Shown: piece by piece, positions 52,663 through 63,769 of the stretch | How the letters are laid out: every line of letters starts with the position of its first letter | How positions within the stretch are numbered: the stretch's first letter is position 1 | The notes under the pieces: model-generated | Told to the model about the DNA's origin: nothing | The model's input: the letters and a program-made list of their open reading frames with translations, nothing else | Database searches by the model: none | NCBI GenBank assembly: GCA_016650445.1 | Contig: JAENVS010000027.1 | Span: forward strand, 45,470-109,469 | DNA: 64,000 nucleotides | Source of the DNA: Frankiaceae bacterium | Lineage (GTDB): Bacteria; Actinomycetota; Actinomycetes; Mycobacteriales; SCTD01 | Reading direction: 5' to 3' | Made by a program: the position numbers and the translations under genes

Positions 52663-52738
52663 GTCGGAGCAGGAAATCGGGGGCCGGCGCCGAAAGGTGT
52701 CCACGACTGAGCTGCCTACCCAGACCGGAGTTCCTCCC

Positions 52739-53401
52739 ATGCGGATCCGCCGCGCCGTACCGCTCTCCCTGCTCGTCGTCGCTGCCGTCGCCGCGACGCC
52801 TGCGCTCGCCGGCGCCAAGCTCGCCCCGGCCAAGCCGCTCGCCTGGACCGACATGGCCGGCGACGCCAACGTCTTCAACGACCAGGGCGGCCTTGCCCCG
52901 GCACCGCTCCCCGAGTCGGCCGGTCCGGCCCAGTGGGACGCCGCCGATGTCCTCGGTGTCACGTTCGCGCGGCTGGACAACGGCAAGAAGCTCCTGGGCA
53001 TGACCGTGACCATGAAGCTCACCGGGGCGCCGTCGCAGGGCGTGCTCTACCGCGTGACCGGCTCGGCGGCGAACTGCACGGTGTTCTGGTTCCAGTACAA
53101 CTGGACCGCGGGCGGCTCGGGTGCGCCGACGCTCCGGCACGACTGCGTCGACAGCACGAGCGCGACCGCTGCCGTGAGCAACACGGTCTCGATCCCGATC
53201 GACGGCAAGGTCGTCGGCAGCTCGATCGTCTGGACGCTCCTCCTCAAGGATCTCCCCCCGGGCGTGAAGGTCGGCAGCATCATCTCGCCGGCCCTCGGTG
53301 AGGTCCGCGGGATCGTCGGCGCCGCCGGTACGTCCGCCGTGACCGCGCCGGTCATCGACCAGACGCCTACCCAGACGTCGGCGTACAAGATCGGGCAGTA
53401 G
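52739..53401 (+). CDS. Secreted protein, unknown function
   Basis: 220 residues. Signal peptide RRAVPLSLLVVAAVAATPALA (cleavage after ALA). The mature part is beta-rich with aromatic and small residues (WTDMAGDANVF, DVLGVTFARLDNGKKLLGM, FWFQYNWTAGG) and one Cys pair. This may be a carbohydrate- or calcium-binding jelly-roll, but I find no known domain. SD GGAG precedes ATG 52739. Confidence 0.8.
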   Translation: MRIRRAVPLSLLVVAAVAATPALAGAKLAPAKPLAWTDMAGDANVFNDQGGLAPAPLPESAGPAQWDAADVLGVTFARLDNGKKLLGMTVTMKLTGAPSQGVLYRVTGSAANCTVFWFQYNWTAGGSGAPTLRHDCVDSTSATAAVSNTVSIPIDGKVVGSSIVWTLLLKDLPPGVKVGSIISPALGEVRGIVGAAGTSAVTAPVIDQTPTQTSAYKIGQ

Positions 53402-53409
53402 ACGTTCAG

Positions 53410-53859
53410 TCAGCTCGCGAGGCGGAGGCGCAGGAGCGGCCATGCCGTCGCGAAGCCGCTGTGCAACGGCATCGCCGCCACCTCTGACACGGGCACCCAT
53501 CGCAAGGCGAGGCTCTCCCGCTCTGCGGTGACCGGCAGCGGCGCGTCCACCTCAGCGAGCACCGTCACGTAGGCCCAGCCGCCGTGGTCGTCGACGTGCC
53601 GGCCCGTTGTGCGCACCTGCGTGACGTCCAGGGCGGTCTCCTCGACTGTCTCGCGGAGGGCGGCTTCCACGGCGGTTTCGGTGCGCCGCCGGGCGCCGCC
53701 CGGGACCCCCCACGTGTCGCCGCCGTGGCTCCACGGCGCTCGGTGCTGCAGCAGCACGACGGACCCGGGCGCGAGGACGAGCAGGCCGGCGGCGCCGTAC
53801 CGACCCCAGTGCCGGTGACCCAGGGCGCACCGCGACCAGCCGTCACCGTCCACGCGCAC
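53410..53859 (-). CDS. NUDIX hydrolase
   Basis: 149 residues. VPGGARRRTETAVEAALRETVEET is the Nudix box (GX5EX7REUXEE), with HWGRYGAAGLLVLAPGSVVLLQHRA upstream, as in many actinobacterial NUDIX proteins of unknown substrate. SD GGGAGAG before the GTG. Convergent to the secreted-protein gene (8 bp). Confidence 0.9.
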   Translation of the reverse strand: MRVDGDGWSRCALGHRHWGRYGAAGLLVLAPGSVVLLQHRAPWSHGGDTWGVPGGARRRTETAVEAALRETVEETALDVTQVRTTGRHVDDHGGWAYVTVLAEVDAPLPVTAERESLALRWVPVSEVAAMPLHSGFATAWPLLRLRLAS

Positions 53860-53924
53860 CTCTCCCGTCGATGTCCTGCCTACCCGATCACGGCGCCGCG
53901 CGCACGGCCCAGCAGGATGGACGG

Positions 53925-54749
53925 GTGGACGAGCTGCTGCAGGACGCTGCCGGGTCGCTCGTCGTGACCCGCGACGGCGGGATCGTGACGATCCGCATGC
54001 ACCGTCCGGACAAGCACAACGCGATCTCCTTCGCGATGTGGTCGGCGTTCGGGCGGCTCATGCCGGTGCTGGCGGCTGATGACGACGTCGACGTCGTCGT
54101 GCTGCGCGGGACGCCCGGCGGCCCGTTCTCGGCAGGCGCCGACATCTCGGAGTTCACGACGCTGCGCTCCGACCCCGAGGGGGCGCGGCGCTACAGCCAG
54201 GCGGTCGCGGCGGGGGAGCAGGCGATCATCACGTTCCCCAAGCCGACGGTCGCGCTCGTCGAGGGCTTCGCGATCGGCGGCGGAACGCAGGTCGCGGTGG
54301 CGTGCGACCTGCGGGTGTGCGATCCGACGGCGCGGTTCGGGGTGACGCCGGCGAAGCTCGGCATCGTCTACGCCCTCGGCTCGACCGCGCGGCTGGTCGA
54401 GACGGTCGGCGCGGCCTGGGCCCGGTGGATCCTGCTGACAGGCGACCTCCTCGATGCCGAGCAGGCGCTTCGCGTGGGCCTGGTCCATGAGGTGGTGCCC
54501 GATGTCGAGGAGCGCGGCTACGCACTTGCACGAACGCTTGCGGACCGGGCGCGTATCTCGTTGACCGGCGGGAAGGTGCTCATCGAGCGCGCTTTCGCCG
54601 GCCGGCTCGACGAGGATGCCGAGGTCCAGGACATGTACGCGTCCTCATGGAACAGCGCCGAGTACGCCGAAGGGGTCGCGGCCTTCCTGGCCAAGCGGTC
54701 GCCGGACTTCGCAGCAGCACGACGGAGGGACACCTATGAAGGGCCGTGA
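53925..54749 (+). CDS. Enoyl-CoA hydratase (crotonase family)
   Basis: 274 residues. HRPDKHNAISFAMWSAF, GPFSAGADISEF and EGFAIGGGTQVAVACDLRV form the oxyanion hole; GVTPAKLGIVYALGSTARL carries the usual Lys/Leu region, though the second catalytic Glu is not apparent. GTG 53925 is 6 nt after CAGGAT; the upstream start at 53871 would give unrelated residues. Overlaps the MDR gene by 14 nt. Confidence 0.88.
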   Translation: MDELLQDAAGSLVVTRDGGIVTIRMHRPDKHNAISFAMWSAFGRLMPVLAADDDVDVVVLRGTPGGPFSAGADISEFTTLRSDPEGARRYSQAVAAGEQAIITFPKPTVALVEGFAIGGGTQVAVACDLRVCDPTARFGVTPAKLGIVYALGSTARLVETVGAAWARWILLTGDLLDAEQALRVGLVHEVVPDVEERGYALARTLADRARISLTGGKVLIERAFAGRLDEDAEVQDMYASSWNSAEYAEGVAAFLAKRSPDFAAARRRDTYEGP

Positions 54750-55734
54750 GATCCGGCTGGCAGCACGTCCCGTCGGCGAGCCGAAGCCGAGTGACTTCGA
54801 GCTCGCCGAGGTCGACGTTGCCGGGCCTGCAGACGGTGATGTCGTCGTTCGCAACCTCGTCATGTCGGTCGACCCGTACATGCGCGGTCGGATGAACGAC
54901 GTCAAGAGCTATGCGCCACCGTTCCAGGTCGGTGCGGCGCTCGAGGGCGGCGCGGTCGGTGAGGTCGTCGAGACGATGTCCGACACGCACGCGATCGGTG
55001 ACGTCGTGTTGCACGGGCTCGGCTGGCGCGACTACGCCGTCGGTCCGGCCGCCGCGTTCCGCCGCGTCGACGCGCCCGTGCCTCCGTCGTACCACCTCGG
55101 TGTTCTCGGGATGCCCGGGCTCACGGCGTACGCCGGCCTGTTCGACGTCGCCGCGCTCAAGGAGGGTGAGACGCTCTTCGTCAGCGGGGCTGCCGGGGCG
55201 GTCGGGAGTCTCGCCGGGCAGTTCGCGAAGCTGCGCGGCGCAACCGTTGTCGGCAGCGCCGGCTCGGGCGACAAGGTGCGCTGGCTCGTCGAGGAGCTCG
55301 GCTTCGACGCCGCGTTCAACTACAAGGACGCGCCCGTGCTCGACCAGCTGCGCACGTTCGCGCCCGAGGGCATCGACGTCTACTTCGACAACGTCGGGGG
55401 CGACCATCTGGAGGCGGCCATCAGCTGCCTGAAGGTGCACGGTCGCGCCGCAATCTGCGGGATGATCTCGCAGTACAACAACACCGCGCCGGCGCCGGGA
55501 CCGAAGAACATGACCATGCTGGTCAGCAAGCGGCTGCTGCTGCAGGGGTTCCTCGTCGGCGACCACACCCACCTCGTGCCGGAGTTCGGCCGCGAGGTCG
55601 GCGGCTGGCTGGCCGAGGGCAAGGTCGTGGTCCGGGAGACGTTCGTCGACGGGTTGGAGAACGCACCGGCGGCGTTCCTGGGCCTACTGCGCGGCGACAA
55701 CACGGGGAAGATGGTCGTGCGGATCTCGTCCTAG
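54736..55734 (+). CDS. NADP-dependent MDR oxidoreductase (2-alkenal reductase-like)
   Basis: 332 residues. N-terminal RPVGEPKPSDFELAEVDV and SVDPYMRGRMND are diagnostic of the leukotriene B4 dehydrogenase/alkenal reductase branch of medium-chain reductases; Rossmann GAAGAVGSLAGQFAKLRG in the middle and YFDNVGGDHLEAA. No zinc ligands. Reduces alpha,beta-unsaturated ketones or aldehydes. SD GGAGGG before ATG 54736. Overlaps the crotonase gene. Confidence 0.93.
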   Translation: MKGREIRLAARPVGEPKPSDFELAEVDVAGPADGDVVVRNLVMSVDPYMRGRMNDVKSYAPPFQVGAALEGGAVGEVVETMSDTHAIGDVVLHGLGWRDYAVGPAAAFRRVDAPVPPSYHLGVLGMPGLTAYAGLFDVAALKEGETLFVSGAAGAVGSLAGQFAKLRGATVVGSAGSGDKVRWLVEELGFDAAFNYKDAPVLDQLRTFAPEGIDVYFDNVGGDHLEAAISCLKVHGRAAICGMISQYNNTAPAPGPKNMTMLVSKRLLLQGFLVGDHTHLVPEFGREVGGWLAEGKVVVRETFVDGLENAPAAFLGLLRGDNTGKMVVRISS

Positions 55735-56378
55735 GAGTCCGCGAACTTCTGCAGGGCAGCACGATCTCGTACGACCACGGCGGCGCGCTGCACCTCGACC
55801 CAGCCACGGTCGGCGAACCGGCTGAGCGCCTTGTTCAGGCTCTGCCGACCGACGCCGAGCCGAGCCGCCACCTGCGCCTGCGCGATGCCGTCGACGTCGC
55901 CGGTGACGAGGAGCTTGGCGAGCCGGCGGGGAAGGTCGAGGAACACCAGGTCCGCGGCTGAGCTGGTGAGCCGCCGCAGCGTCGCAGCGAGCTCCTGGGC
56001 GAGTGCGAGGGACGCCTCGGGTGACGCGTGCAGGAGGGTCATCACGGCGTCCCGCGGGAGGCAGACCAGCTCGGTGTCCTCGAGGGCCAGGGCTCCGGCG
56101 GATCTGGTTCCGCCGTCCACGATCCCGAGCTCCCCGACGGACTCGCCTGGTCTGAGGACGGAGAGCACGAGCTCGTCGCCGTGCGGCGAGGTCACGGAGA
56201 TCTTGAGCCGTCCGCTCTTGACGACGTAGATCGCGTCGCAGGGCTCACCCTCGACGAACAGCACCTGCCCGCGGGACAGCTTCTTCGGGTACGCCGACGA
56301 CGCCAGCCGCTCGCGCAGCTCCGGGGCGGCTTCGGCCAGCAGCGGCACATCGGCGAGCAGATCCGACAGGGACGACAC
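55731..56378 (-). CDS. Crp/Fnr-family transcriptional regulator
   Basis: 215 residues. Cyclic-nucleotide-binding beta-roll with PGESVGELGIVDGGTRSAGA: the GEL and RSA residues that hold cAMP in CRP are both there. C-terminal HTH (AQAQVAARLGVGRQSLNKAL). In the recognition helix the CRP residues R180-E181-R185 appear as R-Q-K, so a changed DNA site is likely. GTG 56378 lies 6 nt after TACGGT (complement of 56385-56390). Shares the neighbourhood with a cyclase gene and a regulated repeat protein. Its stop overlaps the convergent MDR stop. Confidence 0.92.
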   Translation of the reverse strand: MSSLSDLLADVPLLAEAAPELRERLASSAYPKKLSRGQVLFVEGEPCDAIYVVKSGRLKISVTSPHGDELVLSVLRPGESVGELGIVDGGTRSAGALALEDTELVCLPRDAVMTLLHASPEASLALAQELAATLRRLTSSAADLVFLDLPRRLAKLLVTGDVDGIAQAQVAARLGVGRQSLNKALSRFADRGWVEVQRAAVVVRDRAALQKFADS

Positions 56379-56458
56379 GGCGACACCGTAGAGGTCGCAT
56401 GCGGCAGCGCGCGAGTGGGCGACCCCCTGTGTCGGAAGTCGCCCGCTCACGAGCTCGG

Positions 56459-57031
56459 TCAGCCGACATGTGCGGAGGCCGTCGTGCCGGCGGCGGAGAC
56501 GCTGACCGTCGTGCCGCTCTGGTCCTGCTTGACGGATGCCTTCACCGGCAGCGACTGGACGGTCCGGTCGACGGTGGTCTTCGCCCAGGTGACCGTGTTG
56601 TTGACGGTGTTGGCGGCGGTCTTCACTGCCGAGTTGGCGGTCGCCAGGACCTGGTCGGTGTCGACCTGGACGGTCACCGGTCCGCCGACGTGGGCGCTGA
56701 CGAGCGGCTTGTGCGCCGCTGCCGGCACCGACAGGCTCGTCGGGCTCGTCGGGCTCGTACGGCGGGTGCTGGCCGTGCTGGGCGACATCGGACGGTCCGT
56801 CGTGCGGCTGGCCGCGGCGGGCCCGTCGAACGCGCTCCGGCTCCACCCCAGCGAACCGAGGTGCGAGATGTCGGCCTGTGCGGTCGTGGTGCGGCCGGCG
56901 GAGGCACCCGCGTGGGAGCCGTGCCGTCCGGACGGGCTGTCGCCCATCGCGACGGTGGCGATGCCGGCGGCGGCGACGCCCAGTGCGCTGACGCCGATGG
57001 CAACGGTGCGGAGGTTCTTGGTCTGCAGCAT
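56459..57031 (-). CDS. Secreted protein with amphipathic repeats, companion of the 40576 protein
   Basis: 190 residues. N-terminal hydrophobic signal (NLRTVAIGVSALGVAAAGIA), Ser/Thr/Arg-rich middle, then VDTDQVLATANSAVKTAANT and NNTVTWAKTTVDRTVQSL, an amphipathic Thr/Asn/Val-rich helix. The C-terminus reads SVSAAGTTASAHVG. Unknown family. Segments ANTVNNTV and the closing HVG recall the protein at 40576-41199. SD AAGGAG, and the promoter P2 lies in the 118 bp upstream. Confidence 0.75.
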   Translation of the reverse strand: MLQTKNLRTVAIGVSALGVAAAGIATVAMGDSPSGRHGSHAGASAGRTTTAQADISHLGSLGWSRSAFDGPAAASRTTDRPMSPSTASTRRTSPTSPTSLSVPAAAHKPLVSAHVGGPVTVQVDTDQVLATANSAVKTAANTVNNTVTWAKTTVDRTVQSLPVKASVKQDQSGTTVSVSAAGTTASAHVG

Positions 57032-57066
57032 CTCGAGCTCCTTGAGGAAGTGGTGGTCTCGCTTTC

Positions 57067-57140
57067 TGCAGCGAGAGTCGCCTCTTCCGGGGCGCGCGGC
57101 TGTCGCCGTGCGGTCACTGCGCCTGTCGACTACGCGACAG
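57067..57140 (-). promoter_or_regulatory. Regulatory region P2: two dyads and TCTCGCTGCA element
   Basis: Reading on the minus strand: CTGTCG-CGTAGT-CGACAG (57140-57123), then TGACC/GCGACAG half-pair (57117-57100, one arm degenerate), centres 23 bp apart; TCTCGCTGCA (57076-57067) is 37 bp from the proximal centre. Identical spacing to P1 (40473-40545), though the sequence between is different. The flanking gene encodes a repeat protein of the same kind. Confidence 0.75.
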
Positions 57141-57149
57141 TTCGCACCG

Positions 57150-60107
57150 CTACTCCGCCAGCGTGCGGGCCAGCGTGTGCGCGGTGTCGGCGAGCGGGCG
57201 AGCGCCCGCCGCCGCCAGGGTGCGAGCCAGCGCGAGGACCTCGGACCGAAGGCCGGGCCGACTACCCACCCGTGCCTGCGCGGTCAACCGATGCAGCCGG
57301 CACCCCTGCGCGTACAACGCGTGCCCGAGCTCTTCAGCCAGCTCTTCGGCATGCCCATAGGCGACTTCGGCGTCATTCGGCCGGTCGGCCAGCAGCGCCG
57401 CCGCGCCCTGTGCCGTCCAGAACATCGTGGCTTCGTTCGGACCGACCGATGCCAGCAGCGCCCTCGCCCTCGCGAGCGCGTCCTCGGCCTGGGCGTCACG
57501 ACCGAGGAGAACGAGTGCCGGCGCGCTGGCGCAGAGCCCGGTGATCTGCAGCCTTGGCCGGCGCCCCTCGATCAGCGCATCGAGCTGGGTCAGCAGCCCA
57601 GGCAGTGCGCCACGCCTCCCGGTCGCCGTCGCCGCTTCTACCGCCACCGACACGGCGTCGACGAGCGGCCGGTGCAGGCCGATGCGCTCCGTGAGCTCGA
57701 TGGCGGACGTCGCAGCTGCCCACGCCTCCTCCCACTCACCCCTGGCCCCGGCGACCACCGCGCTGACGAGCGCAAGCACGCCCTGACCATGCGCGTGATC
57801 GTGAGACGTCTTCTCAGTCGCGATGCTGAACCAGCGATCGAACTCCGGGCCCGCAGTCACGGACAGGTTGAAGGCCAGCTGCCGCGCCGTAGCGGCTGCG
57901 GCGTCGGCGTCGGGGGCCGCCTCGTACTGTGCGAACGCCATCTCGAGACAGTGCGTGAGCTCGCCAACGTCGTCATAGGCGTGTGAACCACCGAGCAGCG
58001 TCCAGGCTCGGCCGCGTTGGGACTCCGACAGGCATTCGTCGCCGAGCAGCTCGGACGCGATGCTGCGGGCCCGTTCGTTGTCGATGCCGAGCATCGCCTC
58101 GCCGAGAGCGAGCGTGGCGTCGACCGCGGTCTCGCGGTGTGATGCCAGGGCCGCGAGCGTGACTGCGCGGCTTGCCGCCTCACGGCTGCCCGCGCCGTCT
58201 TCCAGGGCCTTGCGGATCTCGGCGAGCTCGGTGAGGAGCCCGGCACATGCCTGCGGAACGATGGAGTCGACGACATCAATCAGGTCGGTTGCGCGCACGA
58301 GCACATCTCCGGCTGCGCGGGTGTGCGACAACCGCAGGTGACGTGCGTGCTCAACGACCGCCGTCACTGCGCGCCCGGCGATGACGCGGCGCCGGTCCTC
58401 GTCGGGGACCACGTCCAGGCGCTGGATCTCCAACGCGGCGTAGGCCCTCAACGCCGGGTCAGCAGTTCTCGCCAACAGGGCCTCGTGCTCGGTGACGCGG
58501 GCCCCGCGCGGCATCGAGCGGTAGACGGCCTCACGGACCAGGCCGTGTGAGAAGCGCACCACGTCGCCCTCGCGCTGTTCCAGGAGCCCGCTGCCGACGA
58601 GAGCGGCGATGTCTGCGACGTCGCCCGGCCAGTCCGAGATCGCGATGTCTGCCGGCCACACCGACGCTCGCTGCAAAGCGGCCTTCTGCACGGGCGACAG
58701 GCTGTCGAGGCGGGCTGCGACCAGCATCCGGATGCTGTCGGGGACGTCGCTGTCATCGGCCGACTCCCGGACGACGACCGAGTGGGTGCCGTCCAGGGTC
58801 AGCTGACCTCGCTCCTTGAGAAGCGCGAGGCACTCGACCAGCCAGAGCGGATTGCCGGCGCTTCGCTGCACCAGCAATCTCAGGAGTCCTTCCGACGGCG
58901 GTGCGCCAACCCGGACCTCGACGATGCGCGCGATCTCGTTCGGCGACAATGCAGGGACCGCGATGGCGGGCACGTCCGCGAGTGGCGCCCTGCTCGTTGC
59001 CACGACAAGCAGCGCACCCGGAACAGGGTCGGTGTGCAGCAGCCTGATCGCATCGAGCAGCGACTCATCTCCCCAGTGCACGTCTTCGAGCACGAGGACC
59101 GCGGGTCGCGTACGCGACAGCGCGGTCAGGAGACGACGCGCTGCGACCTGAACAGCCTCGTCCGGCTCCCGTGCATGACCCCCGGTTCGTCTTTCTCGCG
59201 GAAGGAGGCTCAGGAACGCGTCCAGCGCATCGGAGCTCTCGCCGGTCAGGTGCTCGGCGCGAAGCGCGTCAGCGGCACGTGTCACGGCTTCGCTGATCGC
59301 GGAAAGCGGAAGCGGCGAGCCGTACGGGCGGCAGCTACCGCGTAGAACAAGGAGGCGTTGTTGCCTCTCGACCCACGACTCGACCAGCCGGCTCTTGCCG
59401 GCCCCCGCGTCGCCGACCACGATGACCACGGAGCTCGTCCTGGACATCCGGACGGCTTCGAGCGCCCGATCGACCTGCGCGTGCTCCTGTTCGCGGCCCA
59501 CCACCGTTACTGATGACGGACGACGTCCGACTCCCACCAGTGGGAGGGCACGGACGGTGCCCGAGAAACCGGCAAGTGAGACGGCGCGGGCCGGCCCGAA
59601 AAGCGCATCCTCGGCCGTCAACGCGGCGGACGTCTCGTCGACGAGCACCTCGCCGGGTGCGGCGGCATCGCTGAGCCGGGCTGCGAGGTTGACCGGAGCC
59701 CCGATGACGTCGTGCTGCCCGCCATGGGCAGTGACGAGCACCTCGCCGCTCGCGATGCCGATGTGGATGTCGGGTACGTCCTCGCCGAGGTCTCGCCTTG
59801 ATCTGACGCGCTGCCCCATCGCGACAGCAGCTTCGACGGCCCGCCTGGGATCGTCCGCATGTGCCGTCGGTGCTCCGAACACCGCGAGGAAGCCATCTCC
59901 TTGCACGGACGGCACGTGTCCGCCGTGGTCGGCTGCAATCGCGCGGAGGTCGGCGAGGAGCGGTCCCACCGTGAGAAGGACGTGCTCAGGGTCGCGGGTC
60001 GTCGTGAGCCGCGTATAGCCAGTGAGGTCGACGAACAGCAGCGTCAGGACCTTGCGCTCGGCCGTCGTGCCCCCGCCGACCGCGGCAGTCGGCGACGCCT
60101 CGTTCAT
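57150..60107 (-). CDS. Class III cyclase / AAA ATPase / TPR sensor protein
   Basis: 985 residues. Class III nucleotide cyclase at 18-170: both metal Asp (FVDLTGYT, GDGFLAVFG), Asp, Asn and Arg of HDVIGAPVNLAARL present. The substrate-selecting Lys that precedes GDG is Ser here (HVPSVQGDG), so activity and specificity are doubtful. AAA domain: Walker A VVGDAGAGKSRLVESW at about 230, Walker B AVLVLEDVHWGDESLLDAI. Rest is TPR-like helices. Same layout as mycobacterial cyclase-AAA-LuxR proteins but without a HTH. Overlaps the upstream gene by 4 nt. Confidence 0.9.
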   Translation of the reverse strand: MNEASPTAAVGGGTTAERKVLTLLFVDLTGYTRLTTTRDPEHVLLTVGPLLADLRAIAADHGGHVPSVQGDGFLAVFGAPTAHADDPRRAVEAAVAMGQRVRSRRDLGEDVPDIHIGIASGEVLVTAHGGQHDVIGAPVNLAARLSDAAAPGEVLVDETSAALTAEDALFGPARAVSLAGFSGTVRALPLVGVGRRPSSVTVVGREQEHAQVDRALEAVRMSRTSSVVIVVGDAGAGKSRLVESWVERQQRLLVLRGSCRPYGSPLPLSAISEAVTRAADALRAEHLTGESSDALDAFLSLLPRERRTGGHAREPDEAVQVAARRLLTALSRTRPAVLVLEDVHWGDESLLDAIRLLHTDPVPGALLVVATSRAPLADVPAIAVPALSPNEIARIVEVRVGAPPSEGLLRLLVQRSAGNPLWLVECLALLKERGQLTLDGTHSVVVRESADDSDVPDSIRMLVAARLDSLSPVQKAALQRASVWPADIAISDWPGDVADIAALVGSGLLEQREGDVVRFSHGLVREAVYRSMPRGARVTEHEALLARTADPALRAYAALEIQRLDVVPDEDRRRVIAGRAVTAVVEHARHLRLSHTRAAGDVLVRATDLIDVVDSIVPQACAGLLTELAEIRKALEDGAGSREAASRAVTLAALASHRETAVDATLALGEAMLGIDNERARSIASELLGDECLSESQRGRAWTLLGGSHAYDDVGELTHCLEMAFAQYEAAPDADAAAATARQLAFNLSVTAGPEFDRWFSIATEKTSHDHAHGQGVLALVSAVVAGARGEWEEAWAAATSAIELTERIGLHRPLVDAVSVAVEAATATGRRGALPGLLTQLDALIEGRRPRLQITGLCASAPALVLLGRDAQAEDALARARALLASVGPNEATMFWTAQGAAALLADRPNDAEVAYGHAEELAEELGHALYAQGCRLHRLTAQARVGSRPGLRSEVLALARTLAAAGARPLADTAHTLARTLAE

Positions 60108-60691
60108 CTGCGGTCGGAGCGCACCAGCTTGTGACCCGCGGCATGCACCTTGCGGACCGAACGAACATGGGCGATCTTCAGCAGCTCGGCGACATCGCGC
60201 TCGAGCTGGTCCGGGTCGTCGTTGCCGAGCTCGATAAGCAAGGTGTTCCCGTTGGCGATCGCCACGCCGGCGAGGTGGGAGTCGACGGGTGGGACATGGA
60301 TCTTGTCAACGATCTCGTGGAGGTCCCGGTCGAGCTCCATCAGCAGGAAGACGATCTCCTCGCAAGCGGGCAGCTGTGACGGCACGAAACCGAACAGCTG
60401 GTTGATGTACTCGCAGGGAACATCGCCGCAGACCGTCAGCGACAGCGACAGCGGCGCGGACGCCGGCGACATGGCGTCGGCCTGATGGAACGGGAACTCG
60501 AGACTCTCGAGAAGCGCCTGCAGCGCCTGCTCGTCCGACGCCTGCAGGGCGATCACGTGGCCGAAGTCGCTCTCGCGATGGGCGGAGGCGATCGCGCGCA
60601 CCCCGTGACCGGGTTGGTGGCTGTCGACGAGCCGCGTCGCGCGGTCGGCGAGATCCGGGTCGTGCGGTGCCAGGACGTAGTGGTGGTTCAT
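60104..60691 (-). CDS. Unknown protein coupled to the cyclase
   Basis: 195 residues, no signal or membrane segment. HVIALQASDEQALQALLESLEF and NTLLIELGNDDPDQLERDVAELLKI look like two alpha/beta sandwich halves of ferredoxin or Lrp/AsnC-ACT type, suggesting a small-ligand sensor. Between are CGDVPCEYINQLFGFVP and CEEIVFLLMELDRDL. I do not recognise a family. SD GGGGGAG before ATG 60691. Its stop overlaps the cyclase start, so it may regulate the cyclase. Confidence 0.7.
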   Translation of the reverse strand: MNHHYVLAPHDPDLADRATRLVDSHQPGHGVRAIASAHRESDFGHVIALQASDEQALQALLESLEFPFHQADAMSPASAPLSLSLTVCGDVPCEYINQLFGFVPSQLPACEEIVFLLMELDRDLHEIVDKIHVPPVDSHLAGVAIANGNTLLIELGNDDPDQLERDVAELLKIAHVRSVRKVHAAGHKLVRSDRR

Positions 60692-60746
60692 GGCTCCCCC
60701 AGGCGGTGTGGTGCAGGGGAGCATAGAGGGACGAGTGTGGAGATAC

Positions 60747-61691
60747 CTATACGGGGATCGGCGTGCCGAGGATGTCCTCGGTCAGCTGCCAGACGTGCTG
60801 CGCGACGTCCGGATCAGCACCGGTCGAGAAGACGTCCAGGATCTCCGGTCGCCCGCGTGCGCCGTTGAGGAACTTCGGCCCGACGAAGGCGCCGCTCGGC
60901 GTACTCGGGTCGAGGGCTCGTAGGGTCGGCTGGGCACCCGCGCCGGCCGACTGGAAGACGATCGGACGGATCAGCGTGAGCGCCGGCACCAGCCAGCCCT
61001 TGCCCTCGTCGCGCAGCTGCCGGGCGAACAGGTTGGTCCAGCTCACGCCCGGGTGGCACGCGACGGCGCTGACGGGCGATCCCGCCTCGACGACGCGGCG
61101 GTGCAGCTCCTGCGCAAAGAGAAGGTTGGCCTGCTTCGAGTTCGCGTAGACCTTGCCCGAGGCGTACGGCGATGGCGCGACGAGGTCGTTGCGTGTGGTC
61201 GACGTCGACAGGCGCCCGCCGCGCGAGGCGATGCTGCTGACGACGACGACGCGTCCGGCTGCGCTGTGCAGTGCCGGCCACAGGGCCGAGACGAGCGCGA
61301 CGTGGCCGAGGTGGTTGGTGCCGACCTGCCGCTCGAAGCCCTGCGTCGTGTACAGCAGCGGCCCGCCCATGACGCCGGCGTTGCAGACGAGCGCGTTGAG
61401 CAGCTTCCCGTCTGTCTCGAGCTTCTCGGTCAGTCCCTTGGCGAAGGCGGCGACGCTGTCGAGGTCGGCGAGGTCGAGCTGTCGTACTTCGGCCGATCCG
61501 GTGCCACCGCCGGACGTGAGAGCGGCTCGTGCCTGCTCGCCCTTGTCCAGGTCGCGGACGGCGAGGACGACGTGACCGCCGCGGCCGACGAGGTCGCGCG
61601 CCGCCTCCAGGCCGACGCCGCTGTTGGCACCGGTGATGACGAACGTGCGGCCCGTTTGCTCGGCGAGGGAGCGCGCCGTCCAGGTGGTCAT
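60747..61691 (-). CDS. SDR family oxidoreductase (retinol-dehydrogenase-like)
   Basis: 314 residues. TFVITGANSGVGLEAARDL gives TGxxxGxG cofactor motif; CNAGVMGGPL, VVVSSIAS and the YANSK active site. The length and the GFERQVGTNHLGHVALV region fit RDH/WWOX-like SDRs, which act on lipids or retinoid-like compounds; substrate unknown. ATG 61691 lies 6 nt after TAGCGT (complement of 61698-61703). Confidence 0.9.
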   Translation of the reverse strand: MTTWTARSLAEQTGRTFVITGANSGVGLEAARDLVGRGGHVVLAVRDLDKGEQARAALTSGGGTGSAEVRQLDLADLDSVAAFAKGLTEKLETDGKLLNALVCNAGVMGGPLLYTTQGFERQVGTNHLGHVALVSALWPALHSAAGRVVVVSSIASRGGRLSTSTTRNDLVAPSPYASGKVYANSKQANLLFAQELHRRVVEAGSPVSAVACHPGVSWTNLFARQLRDEGKGWLVPALTLIRPIVFQSAGAGAQPTLRALDPSTPSGAFVGPKFLNGARGRPEILDVFSTGADPDVAQHVWQLTEDILGTPIPV

Positions 61692-61705
61692 GGGCAAACG
61701 CTAGG

Positions 61706-63769
<2,064 letters not shown>

